From Lacisediminimonas sp. (GTDB taxonomy: Bacteria > Pseudomonadota > Gammaproteobacteria > Burkholderiales > Burkholderiaceae_D), in contig NZ_JAUSNH010000036.1 of the NCBI RefSeq assembly GCF_030645335.1, positions 1 to 33,223 on the forward strand: a DNA stretch of 33,223 bases, written 5' to 3'. A model generated the notes under the pieces. That model had not been told where the DNA came from, made no database searches, and saw only the letters and a program-made list of their open reading frames with translations. Positions 8,328 to 17,777 of this stretch are shown piece after piece (positions within the stretch are counted from its first letter, which is position 1; each line of letters starts with the position of its first letter). A program made the position numbers and the translations under genes.

Positions 8328-9154
8328 CCGGGTTCCTGGTAGCGGGCGCAATCCACCTGGAACAGCGCCCGGTCATGCAGCCGGATGGCGCTGAGCTTGC
8401 CGCCCCAGACACAGCCGGTATCGAGCGCGATCAGGTCCGGGCGCAGCACCAGCCCGAGCGTGGACCAGTGGCCGCAGACGATGGTGGTGTGCGCCGTCTT
8501 GCGGCCGGGCACGTCGAACCACGGCATGAAGCCGGCCGGCGCTACGCCTGCGCCAGCGGCTTCCTTGGTCTTGAATTCCATGCGGCCGCCGGCATCGCAA
8601 AACCGCATCCGGGTCAATGCATTCACGATGCAGCGCAGGCGGTCATGGCCGGTGAGCTTGTCATCCCACTGGTCGGGCATGTTGCCGTACATGTCGCGCA
8701 GGAATGCGACCCAGTCCGGGCCGCTCAGCGCTTGCTGCACCTCGTGCGCCAGCGCCAGGGTTTGCTGCACGCTCCATTGCGGCAGCACCCCGGCATGGAT
8801 GAACAAATGGCCGTCGCGCAGCAGCGCCAGCGGCTGGCGGCGCAGCCAGTCCAGCAGTTCGTCGCGGTCCGGCGCGGCCAGGATATCGTCCAGCGTATCG
8901 AGCCGATGCGGCGTACGGATGTGGTGGGCCGCAGCCAGCAGGTGCAAGTCATGGTTGCCAAGCACCACCGCACCGCGCTCGCCAAGCGATTTCATGTGGC
9001 GCAAGGACGCCAGCGATTGCGGCCCGCGGTTGACCAGGTCGCCGACGAAGACGAAAAACGCATCCTCGTCGCCCTCCCGGCGCACGCGCTCGACCAGCAT
9101 CGCCAGTGCGTGCTCGCAGCCTTGTACATCGCCAATCGCGTAGGTAGGACTCAT
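8324..9154 (-). CDS. apaH: Diadenosine tetraphosphatase (symmetrical Ap4A hydrolase)
   Basis: Splits Ap4A into two ADP and can also remove Np4 caps from RNA in enterobacteria. The 276-residue calcineurin-type phosphoesterase has the metal blocks GDVQGC (7-12), [10 protein letters not shown] (about 36-45) and [10 protein letters not shown] (about 64-73). The C-terminal [12 protein letters not shown] block is typical of ApaH. Length agrees with E. coli ApaH (280). It is convergent with plsC, sharing 4 bases, and divergent from algC. It is not clustered with rsmA/apaG as in enterobacteria. Confidence 0.94.
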   Translation of the reverse strand: MSPTYAIGDVQGCEHALAMLVERVRREGDEDAFFVFVGDLVNRGPQSLASLRHMKSLGERGAVVLGNHDLHLLAAAHHIRTPHRLDTLDDILAAPDRDELLDWLRRQPLALLRDGHLFIHAGVLPQWSVQQTLALAHEVQQALSGPDWVAFLRDMYGNMPDQWDDKLTGHDRLRCIVNALTRMRFCDAGGRMEFKTKEAAGAGVAPAGFMPWFDVPGRKTAHTTIVCGHWSTLGLVLRPDLIALDTGCVWGGKLSAIRLHDRALFQVDCARYQEPG

Positions 9155-9250
9155 CGGGGGCCTTGGGTTGGCAGCGGGTCAGGAAAAGGGCAAAGATCAA
9201 AAAAACAGCAAACGGCGAAAGTAAAAGCCAGGCGCTTGCGCTGGCGCCGG

Positions 9251-9278
9251 CTGACAGGGGTGTTGTTTGCACTAGAAT
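9251..9278 (+). promoter_or_regulatory. Sigma-70-type promoter for the algC-waaC-waaA run
   Basis: CTGACA (9251-9256) and TAGAAT (9273-9278) each match the consensus at 5 of 6 positions, with a 16-base spacer. The start would fall near 9285, about 80 bases before the algC ATG chosen here. Confidence 0.6.
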
Positions 9279-9364
9279 GTCGGTGCGCGGCATCACCACT
9301 TGCGGCAGACGACCGGGTATCGATGATACCTGCGGGCAGCATGACATTCGACAAGAACCCAAAA

Positions 9365-10741
<1,377 letters not shown>

Positions 10742-10773
10742 TCGCCGCTGCTGGCCGTTTGCGCTGACATTTC

Positions 10774-11781
10774 GTGAAGATCCTGCTCGTACGCGTCTCC
10801 TCGCTCGGCGACGTGGTTCACAACATGCCGATGGTGGCCGACTTGCAGCGCCGGTTTCCCGGCGCGCAGATCGACTGGGTGGTGGAAGAAAGCTATGTCG
10901 ACCTGGTGCGCTTGCATCCCGGCGTGCATCGCATCATCCCGTTCGCGCTGCGGCGCTGGCGGCGCAGCTTGTTCAAGCCTGCCACGCGCACCGAGATCCG
11001 CGCCTTCCTGGCCGCACTGCGGCAAGAGACATACGACATGGCATTCGATACCCAGGGCCTGCTGAAAACCGGCCTGGTGCTGGGCCTGGCCAGGTTAAAG
11101 CCCGGGGCGCCGCGGATTGGCCTGGCCAATGCCACCGAAGGTTCCGGCTACGAAGGGGCATCGCGCCTGTTCCACACCCGCAGCATTGCCGTGCCGCGCC
11201 GCTGTCATGCAGTCGAGCGCGGCCGCCTGGTGGCGGCGCAGGCATTGGCTTATCCGATCGACACCGCGCCCGACTTCGGCATGGCATTGCCGGTTGCCGC
11301 AGACGGCGGCCGCTGGCCCTGGATGCCGGCGGGCGAGTACGCCGTCTTTTTCCACGGCACTGCGCGGGCGGCAAAGAAATGGCCGGTCGCGTCATGGATC
11401 GCACTGGCGCGGATGCTGGATGCACGCGGCATGCCGGTATTGCTGCCGTGGGGAAGCGAGCAAGAGCAGCAAGTGGCGCAACAGATCGCCGCCGGCAGCC
11501 GCAATTGCACAGTCCTGCCGCGCCTGCCAATGATGCAAGCCGTTGGCCTGGCCGCCCATGCCGCGCTGGCGGTCGGCGTCGATACGGGCCTCACGCATGT
11601 GGCCGCCGCCTACCAGCGGCCGACCGTGGAAATCTATTGCGACTCGCCGCGCTGGAAGACAGAAGGCAACTGGTCGCCGAACATCATCAACCTGGGCGAC
11701 CAGGGGCAGGCGCCGGGTATTGATGCCGTCTGGCAAGCCGTTGCCAGCCTGCTGCCGCACAACGCAGGACCGTCGGCATGA
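10774..11781 (+). CDS. waaC: Lipopolysaccharide heptosyltransferase I
   Basis: GT9-family enzyme that adds the first L-glycero-D-manno-heptose to Kdo2-lipid A on the cytoplasmic side of the inner membrane. The 335-residue product starts MKILLVRVSSLGDVVHNMP (GTG start), the classic N-terminus including the catalytic Asp region. It carries FDTQGLLKTGL in the middle and GVDTGLTHVAAA at the C-terminal donor site. It lies 32 bases after algC, and waaA starts inside its stop codon (ATGA overlap). Heptosyltransferase I rather than II is favoured by the LVRVSSLGDVVH start and by the adjacent waaA. Confidence 0.92.
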   Translation: MKILLVRVSSLGDVVHNMPMVADLQRRFPGAQIDWVVEESYVDLVRLHPGVHRIIPFALRRWRRSLFKPATRTEIRAFLAALRQETYDMAFDTQGLLKTGLVLGLARLKPGAPRIGLANATEGSGYEGASRLFHTRSIAVPRRCHAVERGRLVAAQALAYPIDTAPDFGMALPVAADGGRWPWMPAGEYAVFFHGTARAAKKWPVASWIALARMLDARGMPVLLPWGSEQEQQVAQQIAAGSRNCTVLPRLPMMQAVGLAAHAALAVGVDTGLTHVAAAYQRPTVEIYCDSPRWKTEGNWSPNIINLGDQGQAPGIDAVWQAVASLLPHNAGPSA

Positions 11782-13085
11782 TCGTGCGCTGGCTGTATTC
11801 GCTGGCCTGGCACCTGGCATTGCCTGCCGTGCTGTTTCGGCTGTGGTGGCGCGGCAAGCGCGAGGCCGGCTACCGCTTGCATGTGGCCGAGCGCTTTGGC
11901 TGGTATCGCCGCGCCGGGCCGGCCGGCCGCACAGTCTGGATCCATGCTGTTTCTGTTGGCGAAACGCGGGCGGCAGAGCCGCTGGTCGATGCCGTGCTGC
12001 AGGCCTGGCCGGACTGCCGGGTGCTGCTCACGCACATGACCCCGACCGGCCGCGCCACGGGCGCGGCCCTGTTTGCCGGGCATGGCCAGCGCGTGCGGCA
12101 ATGCTATCTGCCCTATGACATCGGCTGGATCGTTGCCCGTTTCCTGCGCCACTTCCGCCCGCTTGCCTGCGTGCTGATGGAGACCGAAGTGTGGCCTAAC
12201 CTGCTGCACCAATGCGTGCGCCACCAGGTGCCGGTCGCGCTGGTGAATGCGCGCTTGTCGGCCCGCTCGCTGCGGCGTGCGCAGCGCCTGCACGCATTGA
12301 TGGGGCCAGCGGCGCGCAAGATTTCGCTGGTGGCGGCGCAAACCGACGAGGATGCACGCCGCATCGCCGCGCTGGGCGTCGCGCCCGTGGAGGTGGTCGG
12401 CAGTGTCAAGTTCGACGTCGCCGTGCCACCCGCCATGCTGCAACTGGCGGCCCGCCTGCGTGCCGGCATGCCGGCGCAACAGGTGCTGTTGTGCGCCAGC
12501 ACGCGCGATGGCGAAGAGGCGCTGATACTGGACGCCTGGACCGCGGCGCCGCTGGAAAACGTCTTGCTGGTGATCGTGCCACGCCATCCCCAGCGCTTTG
12601 ACGAGGTGGCGCGAATGATAGAACAGCGCGGATTGCGGCTGATCCGTCGCTCCGCAGCCGATGCCGGACCATCCCCCTTCAATGGCGGCGCTGCCGTCTA
12701 CCTGGGCGATTCGATGGGAGAAATGTTCGCCTACTATGGCGCTTGCGATATCGCTTTCGTCGGCGGCAGCCTGTTGCCCCTGGGCGGGCAAAACCTGATT
12801 GAGCCTTGTGCGGTGGGCAAGCCGGTGCTGGTCGGGCCGCACACCTTCAATTTTGCCGCGATTACCGATGCCGCCATTGCCGCCGGCGCGGCGATCCGAT
12901 GCAGCGATGCGGCGCAGGTGCTGGAGCAGGCCGGCCGCCTGTTTGCCGACGCCGCACGCCAGCAGCAAATGGGGCGACAGGCGCTGGAATTTGCCCGGCA
13001 GCACCGGGGTGCGACGACGCGCACGCTGGAATTATTGCGTCCGCTGATCGAAAACCGGGCCGACGCTCGAGTTGGGACGCGATAA
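11778..13085 (+). CDS. waaA: 3-deoxy-D-manno-octulosonic acid (Kdo) transferase
   Basis: GT30-family enzyme transferring Kdo from CMP-Kdo to the lipid A precursor at the inner membrane. The 435-residue protein has an N-terminal membrane-associated segment (about 5-23), the acceptor-site block WIHAVSVGETRA with the probable catalytic Glu62, METEVWPNLL, and the donor-domain block GGSLLPLGGQNLIEP. Length agrees with E. coli WaaA (425). It overlaps waaC by 4 bases, so translation is probably coupled. It is the last gene of the LPS run; downstream an 8-bp inverted repeat precedes the convergent SDR gene. Confidence 0.94.
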   Translation: MIVRWLYSLAWHLALPAVLFRLWWRGKREAGYRLHVAERFGWYRRAGPAGRTVWIHAVSVGETRAAEPLVDAVLQAWPDCRVLLTHMTPTGRATGAALFAGHGQRVRQCYLPYDIGWIVARFLRHFRPLACVLMETEVWPNLLHQCVRHQVPVALVNARLSARSLRRAQRLHALMGPAARKISLVAAQTDEDARRIAALGVAPVEVVGSVKFDVAVPPAMLQLAARLRAGMPAQQVLLCASTRDGEEALILDAWTAAPLENVLLVIVPRHPQRFDEVARMIEQRGLRLIRRSAADAGPSPFNGGAAVYLGDSMGEMFAYYGACDIAFVGGSLLPLGGQNLIEPCAVGKPVLVGPHTFNFAAITDAAIAAGAAIRCSDAAQVLEQAGRLFADAARQQQMGRQALEFARQHRGATTRTLELLRPLIENRADARVGTR

Positions 13086-13151
13086 CGGGCGCTGGCCAAT
13101 GGTCAGAAAGTGGCCGATTCCGAGATCGGTGTGACGGCGCTCAAGCGCCCG
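13086..13151. repeat. Inverted repeats between waaA and SDR gene
   Basis: CGGGCGCT at 13086-13093 pairs perfectly with AGCGCCCG at 13144-13151. Inside it GGCGC-TCAA-GCGCC (13136-13149) can form a short tight hairpin. This could be a bidirectional terminator for the convergent genes, but no T run is present. Confidence 0.35.
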
Positions 13152-13176
13152 CAAGCCGCCTCCTCAGCCGACCTTG

Positions 13177-13947
13177 CTAAGGCATGAAGCTGCCGCCGTT
13201 GACATCGATGATGGCGCCGGTCGAGTAGCTGGCATCAGGCGACACCAGAAAAGCAACCGTACCCGCAACCTCTTCCGGTCGCCCCATGCGTCCGGTGGGC
13301 ACCGTCGCCGCCAGGCGGGCATTGACGTCGCCGCCGACAGCGGCCGTCATCTCGGACTCGATCCGTCCGGGCGCAACACAATTCACTGTAATGCCGAACG
13401 CGGCGACTTCACCGGCCAGCACGCGCGCCAGACCAGTCATGCCTGACTTGGTCGCCGAATAATGCGCGCCGGGCACCGGTGTCCGGGTACGTGCCGACTG
13501 ACTGGTGATCATCACGATCCGTCCCCATCCATTTTCTTTCATCACCGGCAGGCAAGCTTTCGTCATCAGGAAGGTGCCGGTCAGGTTGACGTCCAGCACC
13601 CGGCGCCACTCTTCCAGCGGCATGTCGATCACTTCGCGTTTTTTGCCATCATGCTTGGGGGAGATGCCGGCGTTGTTGACCAGGACCGCAAGCAGCGGCC
13701 ACCAGTCTGCCAGCGCCTGCGGCAGCGCCAGCACCGCCGCCTCATCGCTGATATCGATCTGCAGGCTGCGCACTGCGTGACCAGCTTGCTGCAGGGCGCC
13801 GGCAGCCTGTGCCACGGCGGGATCGCGGTCCAGCAATACGGTCTTGTAGCCGTCGCTGGCCAGCCGGCTGGCAATCGCCAGGCCAATGCCGCGCGCCGCG
13901 CCGGTGACGATGGCGACCTTGCTGTCGGGCTTGTGCTTCGAATTCAT
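13177..13947 (-). CDS. Short-chain dehydrogenase/reductase (SDR), accessory cluster
   Basis: NAD(P)-dependent classical SDR, 256 residues, substrate unknown. Visible motifs: nucleotide-binding TGAARGIG (15-22), NNAG (91-94), the catalytic Ser near 149-151, and YSATK (Tyr163, Lys167). The C-terminal GAIIDVNGGSFMP is typical of FabG-like enzymes. The ATG at 13947 is preferred because a GGAG lies 6 bases upstream; a GTG at 13953 would overlap that Shine-Dalgarno. An Asp near residue 40 (VLLDRD) suggests NAD rather than NADP preference, an inference from family rules. It is divergent from the LysR gene, a common arrangement for a regulated target. FabG itself is unlikely because no fatty-acid genes are nearby. 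Confidence 0.88.
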   Translation of the reverse strand: MNSKHKPDSKVAIVTGAARGIGLAIASRLASDGYKTVLLDRDPAVAQAAGALQQAGHAVRSLQIDISDEAAVLALPQALADWWPLLAVLVNNAGISPKHDGKKREVIDMPLEEWRRVLDVNLTGTFLMTKACLPVMKENGWGRIVMITSQSARTRTPVPGAHYSATKSGMTGLARVLAGEVAAFGITVNCVAPGRIESEMTAAVGGDVNARLAATVPTGRMGRPEEVAGTVAFLVSPDASYSTGAIIDVNGGSFMP

Positions 13948-13965
13948 CTTCACTCCAATCTATCA

Positions 13966-13980
13966 ATACAATTCAGTGAC
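13966..13980. promoter_or_regulatory. Candidate LysR box between SDR and lysR genes
   Basis: ATAC-N7-TGAC keeps the T-N11-A rule and one perfect ATAC half. The CAATACAA at 13964-13971 is repeated exactly upstream of tauD (17662-17669). It lies about 20 bases before the SDR start and about 60 before lysR. Confidence 0.4.
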
Positions 13981-14041
13981 GAACAATGTGGCCTGCTTAT
14001 GATTTAATCGGCCAAAGAAAATATTGAGGACCATCGAGCAC

Positions 14042-14968
14042 ATGGAACTACGTCACCTGCGCTATTTCCTGACGGTTGCGGAAACCCTGCATTTCGGCCA
14101 GGCCGCGGCCCAGCTGGGAATTGCGCAACCGCCGCTGTCCAGACAGATCCATGACCTGGAATCGGAAATCGGCACGCCGCTTTTTTACCGCAATCCGCGC
14201 GGCGTGGCGCTCACCGATGCCGGAACAGTTTTCGCGCAACGAGCGATGCAGATACTGGCGGCGACCAACGAAGCCGTCACTGAAGCGCGCGACGCCGGCG
14301 CCGGGCGCGGCGGACGACTGGTGATCGGCTTTGTGCACTCGCTTGCTTATTCCCTGTTGCCGCAAATTTTGCCCGGCTTCCGCCAGCATCACCCGAGCAT
14401 TGCGGTTTCGCTGCGTGAAATCACGGTCAATGAAAAAGAAAGCGCGCTGCTGAGCGGGCATATCGACATCGGCATTTTTCGCCCACCGCCGCGCCACCCC
14501 GAAATCGCCAGTGTCGAGGTCAATGATGAAGGCTTCGTGCTGGCCTTGCCGCCACACCATCGGCTGGCCCGCAAGCGGCGCGTTCCGGTGGCGGCACTGG
14601 CCGGCGAAAACCTGATTCTGTTCCCGGCGCTGCGCGGTGACGTCGGCCTGTCCGGCACCATCGCCGCATTCCTGCGTCAGCACAACGTGCCGGTGAAAAA
14701 AGGCGAAGAAGTCGGCACCATTCACGCCGCCCTGGGCCTGGTCCTGGCGGGCGTGGGCGTCACGATCGTTCCCGAAAGCTCGACCATGGTGAACATCGCC
14801 GGCCTGGTATTCCGTCCGTTCGTCGAGCCCACCACGCGGGTCACATCTTGCGTGTGCTGGCGAGCCCAGGACAAAAGCCGCCTGGTCCATGCCTTTCGCC
14901 AGTATGTGCGCCAGAACTGCAGCAAGCCGAACCCGCAGGACAGCCGTAGCGCTGCGGATTGGGCCTGA
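14042..14968 (+). CDS. LysR-type transcriptional regulator, CatM/BenM-like
   Basis: LysR-family activator, 308 residues. The winged helix-turn-helix spans residues 1-60 (MELRHLRYFLTVAETLHFGQ, then AQPPLSRQIHDLE) and an effector-binding domain follows from about residue 90. The MELRHLRYF start and the layout of the effector domain (IGFVHSLAYSLLPQILPGFR) resemble CatM, BenM and CatR, regulators of aromatic catabolism. The ATG at 14042 fits the family; an in-frame TTG 18 bases upstream is less likely. It is divergent from one SDR gene and convergent with the bug gene 13 bases away. A perfect ATAC-N7-GTAT site of the CatM/BenM type lies in front of tauD, so this gene is the probable regulator of that operon. 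The inducer is unknown. Confidence 0.92.
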   Translation: MELRHLRYFLTVAETLHFGQAAAQLGIAQPPLSRQIHDLESEIGTPLFYRNPRGVALTDAGTVFAQRAMQILAATNEAVTEARDAGAGRGGRLVIGFVHSLAYSLLPQILPGFRQHHPSIAVSLREITVNEKESALLSGHIDIGIFRPPPRHPEIASVEVNDEGFVLALPPHHRLARKRRVPVAALAGENLILFPALRGDVGLSGTIAAFLRQHNVPVKKGEEVGTIHAALGLVLAGVGVTIVPESSTMVNIAGLVFRPFVEPTTRVTSCVCWRAQDKSRLVHAFRQYVRQNCSKPNPQDSRSAADWA

Positions 14969-14981
14969 GTGCGGCAGTGGC

Positions 14982-15992
14982 TCAGGGCGCTTTGATATTG
15001 GCCGCCTTGACCACTTTGGCCCAGCTGACCAGATCGGACTTCACCAGTGCTGCGAATTCGGCCGGCGTATTGCTGGTCGGCTCGGAGCCAAGTTCGATCA
15101 GCTTTTTCTGCACTTCCGGCGAGCGGACCGCTTCAGCCACTTCACGATGCAAACGTTCGACGATATCAGCCGGCGTGCGCGCCGGTGCGAACAGCCCGAA
15201 CCATGTCACCACCTGAAAGTCCGGATAGCCGGATTCGCTGATGGTCGGCAGATTCGGATCGCTGGCGACCCGTTTAGGACTGGTCACTGCCAGCGCACGC
15301 AATGATCCGTTCCTGGCGAAACCGATCGCCGAGGGCATATTGTCAAACATCACCTGCACGCCGTTGCCGCCGATCAGATCGGTCAGTGCCGGTCCGCTGC
15401 CTTTGTACGGCACATGGACCATTTTCAGGCCGGCGGCCAGATTGAACAACTCGGCCGTCATGTGCGGCGTGTTGCCGGTGCCCGAGGAGCCGAAGAATAC
15501 TTGCCCCGGTCGCGCCTTGGCCCATGCGACAAATTCCTGCACGTTTTTGGCGGGCACTTTGGGATTCACCACCATCAGGTTCGGCAGTGTCGCGATCAGC
15601 GAAATCGGCTGAAAGTCGCGCACCGTATCGAAGCTCATGTTGGTGTAAATGGACGGATTGACGGTCATGTTGCCGGCTGTGCCCAGTTGCAGCGTGTAGC
15701 CGTCCGGCGCAGAGCGGGCGACCAGCTCGGCGCCGATATTGCCACCGGCGCCGGCGCGGTTTTCCACGATCACCGGTTGACCCATGGTGGTGGTGAGTCG
15801 GTTGGCCAGCACCCGGGCGATGATGTCGGTCGTGCCGCCAGGAGCGTAGCCAACCACGATCCGGATCTGCTTGCTCGGATAAGCCTGTGCAAGACAGGCA
15901 GCCGGCAGTCCGATTGCCAGGGCAACGGCAAGCGCAAGCTTGCGTTTGAATTTATTTGGTACCTGCTCTGTCATCGGTTTTACTGTTCGCAT
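14982..15992 (-). CDS. Bug/TctC-family periplasmic solute-binding protein
   Basis: Tripartite tricarboxylate transporter substrate-binding family (Bug), greatly expanded in Bordetella and Cupriavidus relatives; 336 residues. It has a basic N-terminus and hydrophobic core (about residues 17-33) followed by LAQAYPSKQ, so it is exported. A C in LPAACLAQ might instead act as a lipobox. The mature protein shows the Bug signature IRIVVGYAPGGTTD, then NRAGAGGNIGAE and VPYKGSGPALTDLIGG. The start at 15992 is supported by AGGAGA 8 bases upstream. It is 34 bases downstream of the SDR gene 16027-16752 on the same strand, so it is the third gene of the tauD operon. No TctA/TctB membrane partners lie in the window. 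Many Bug proteins bind carboxylates, so a carboxylate ligand is plausible. Confidence 0.9.
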   Translation of the reverse strand: MRTVKPMTEQVPNKFKRKLALAVALAIGLPAACLAQAYPSKQIRIVVGYAPGGTTDIIARVLANRLTTTMGQPVIVENRAGAGGNIGAELVARSAPDGYTLQLGTAGNMTVNPSIYTNMSFDTVRDFQPISLIATLPNLMVVNPKVPAKNVQEFVAWAKARPGQVFFGSSGTGNTPHMTAELFNLAAGLKMVHVPYKGSGPALTDLIGGNGVQVMFDNMPSAIGFARNGSLRALAVTSPKRVASDPNLPTISESGYPDFQVVTWFGLFAPARTPADIVERLHREVAEAVRSPEVQKKLIELGSEPTSNTPAEFAALVKSDLVSWAKVVKAANIKAP

Positions 15993-16026
15993 TCTGATGT
16001 CTCCTGTTTTTATTTGATGGGGCTGC

Positions 16027-16752
16027 TTAGTACTGACTCTGGCTTATGCTTGACCCGCCGCAGACATACATGGTCTGGCCAGTTGTGAAGCTGGCCTCAG
16101 TAGACAGGAAATACGCAACCGCTGCAGCGATTTCTTCCGGTTTTCCTATGCGCGCCATCGGTATCGAAGCCAGCATTGCCTTGCTGCGCGGCAGATCCGG
16201 CGGATTGTTATGCGCAAACATTTCGGTCGCCACCGGTCCCGGCGCCACGCAGTTCACGGTGATTCCGTTGGCCGCCAGTTCGAGCGCCCACGAACGGGTC
16301 AGTCCGACCAGCCCTGCCTTGGCCGCCGCATACATGCTGCCACCCACCCGGCCCAGCAAGGAGCGGCTGGAGATATTGACGACGCGCCCGAAGCCGGCTG
16401 CCTGCATGCCGGGCAGCACAGCCTGGGTCACATCGACGGTGGCGCTGATATTCAGATTGAACACCTCGTCGAACGCGTCGTCGGTGATCTCGCCCAGCGG
16501 CTGCATCCGATTGAAGCCGGCGTTGTTGACCAGTCGCCGTATCGGGTAGGCGGCAACCACTTGCGCCAGCGCCTGTTTCCTGGCGACCCGATCAGCGAGG
16601 TCGGCCAGCAGCAGCGGCGCCGGAAAAGTCGGGTCCGCGCTGCGGGCAATGCCGACCACCCGGTGCCCTTGCGCCAACAGTTTTTCGGTGATGGCGCGCC
16701 CGATGCCCTTGGTGGCGCCGGTGACCAGCGTAAAGCAGTCGTTGTCGTTCAT
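16027..16752 (-). CDS. Short-chain dehydrogenase/reductase (SDR), tauD operon
   Basis: Classical SDR, 241 residues, with TGATKGIG (11-18), NNAG (76-79), catalytic Ser128, and YAAAK (Tyr141, Lys145). The C-terminus (TGQTMYVCGGSSISQSQY) is slightly unusual. The ATG at 16752 overlaps the tauD stop (ATGA), indicating translational coupling; an open frame further upstream lies inside tauD and is ignored. The two SDRs of this cluster are clearly related in fold but differ in length and sequence, so they probably act on different intermediates. The substrate is unknown; oxidation of an alcohol or aldehyde released by the dioxygenase is a reasonable inference. Confidence 0.88.
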   Translation of the reverse strand: MNDNDCFTLVTGATKGIGRAITEKLLAQGHRVVGIARSADPTFPAPLLLADLADRVARKQALAQVVAAYPIRRLVNNAGFNRMQPLGEITDDAFDEVFNLNISATVDVTQAVLPGMQAAGFGRVVNISSRSLLGRVGGSMYAAAKAGLVGLTRSWALELAANGITVNCVAPGPVATEMFAHNNPPDLPRSKAMLASIPMARIGKPEEIAAAVAYFLSTEASFTTGQTMYVCGGSSISQSQY

Positions 16753-17597
16753 CGGGGCACAGTGCCGGCAACCGTGGTGCGATGCATCTCGCGCCGCTTG
16801 CCCTGATAGTCGTTGCAGGCGTAGTGCATGACGCTGCGGTTGTCCCAAAATGCCAGCGAGCCTTTGCGCCAGCGGAAGCGACAGGTAAATTCCGGGCGCG
16901 ACGAGTGTGCGTAGAGTTGATTCAGGATGGGCAGGCTCTCTTCCCGGCTCATGCCTTCGATGGCCCAGGTAAAGGGGAAATTCACGTACAGGCATTTCCT
17001 GCCGGTTTCGTCATGGGTGCGCACCATCGGGTGCAGCGCCAGCCGTTCGCTTGGCTGGACATCCAGCTTGATCTTGCTGGAGCGTCCGGCGTTACGCTCG
17101 GTCACGCGCGAGGTCAGGTAGCGATCGGAGTGGTAAGCATTGCGGCCGTCGATCATTTCCCTGAGCGGCCCGGGCAGTGTGTCCCAGACCAGGTACATAT
17201 TGGAAAACAGCGTATCGCCGCCAACCTCCGGGACTTCACGCGCATACAGCAAGGAGCCCAGCGGCGGGACATCCATGTAAGACATGTCCGAGTGCCAGGT
17301 ATCGCCGATGTTGTACTTGTCGTTTGCCTCTTTGACGACCGGCATGATATCCGGAAACCCCTCGACATGGGCATAGACCGGATTACTGACCAGATCGCCG
17401 AACAGCAGGGTGAAAGCGCGATGAGCTTCCGGCGTCAGCGTCTGGTCTCGAAAAAAAATCACCCCATGGTCCAGCAGCGCCTGCCGGATGTCCTTGACAC
17501 TCGCTGCGGACAAAGGCTGTGAAATATCGACACCGAACAATTCGGCCCCGCAAGATCCGGTCAATGGTTTCACTTCAAGACTGCTGCTGACTTTCAT
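16749..17597 (-). CDS. TauD/TfdA-family Fe(II)/2-oxoglutarate dioxygenase
   Basis: Non-haem iron dioxygenase coupling 2-oxoglutarate decarboxylation to substrate hydroxylation, often releasing sulfite, phenol or an amine. Length is 282 residues against 283 for E. coli TauD. The iron ligands are His102 and Asp104 (WHSD) and His258 (MHYACNDY). The 2-oxoglutarate residues are Thr129 (GGDTLF) and Arg269, and Arg273 matches TauD Arg270. Compared from memory with TauD, the taurine ligands His70 and Asn95 correspond to Asn72 and Gly98, so taurine is doubtful as substrate. AGGAGC lies 5 bases before the ATG. It is the first gene of a three-gene operon (dioxygenase, SDR, Bug protein) preceded by LysR-type sites. 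The family is certain; the substrate is not. Confidence 0.9.
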   Translation of the reverse strand: MKVSSSLEVKPLTGSCGAELFGVDISQPLSAASVKDIRQALLDHGVIFFRDQTLTPEAHRAFTLLFGDLVSNPVYAHVEGFPDIMPVVKEANDKYNIGDTWHSDMSYMDVPPLGSLLYAREVPEVGGDTLFSNMYLVWDTLPGPLREMIDGRNAYHSDRYLTSRVTERNAGRSSKIKLDVQPSERLALHPMVRTHDETGRKCLYVNFPFTWAIEGMSREESLPILNQLYAHSSRPEFTCRFRWRKGSLAFWDNRSVMHYACNDYQGKRREMHRTTVAGTVPR

Positions 17598-17663
17598 ATG
17601 GCGCTCCTGACAAATTTTGATTTGGTGTGCCGCAGCTTAGTTGAACGCTTCCCAAACCGTCCA

Positions 17664-17700
17664 ATACAAAATAGATTCCGCGCCAATACCTTTAAAGTAT
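17664..17700 (-). promoter_or_regulatory. LysR-type operator pair in front of tauD
   Basis: ATAC-CTTTAAA-GTAT at 17686-17700 is a perfect ATAC-N7-GTAT box, the consensus known for CatM/BenM/CatR. A second ATAC half-site with a poor partner (ATAC-AAAATAG-ATTC) lies at 17664-17678. Its centre is 22 bp closer to tauD, two helical turns away. The strong site being distal and the weak site proximal is the usual recognition-site/activation-site layout of LysR activators. Confidence 0.6.
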
Positions 17701-17777
17701 GAGGCAAAGAAAACAGAGCAACACGGAGCTGACTCCCAGAAGGAGGTCGTTTGCAATGCAAGCCGACCCGAAAACGC

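Noticed and set aside
5463-8351. 962-codon open frame on the minus strand
   Set aside because: It lies opposite pyrB, pyrC' and plsC, all with clear family motifs; its product is His/Gln/Arg-rich with no recognisable domain, typical of antisense frames in GC-rich DNA.
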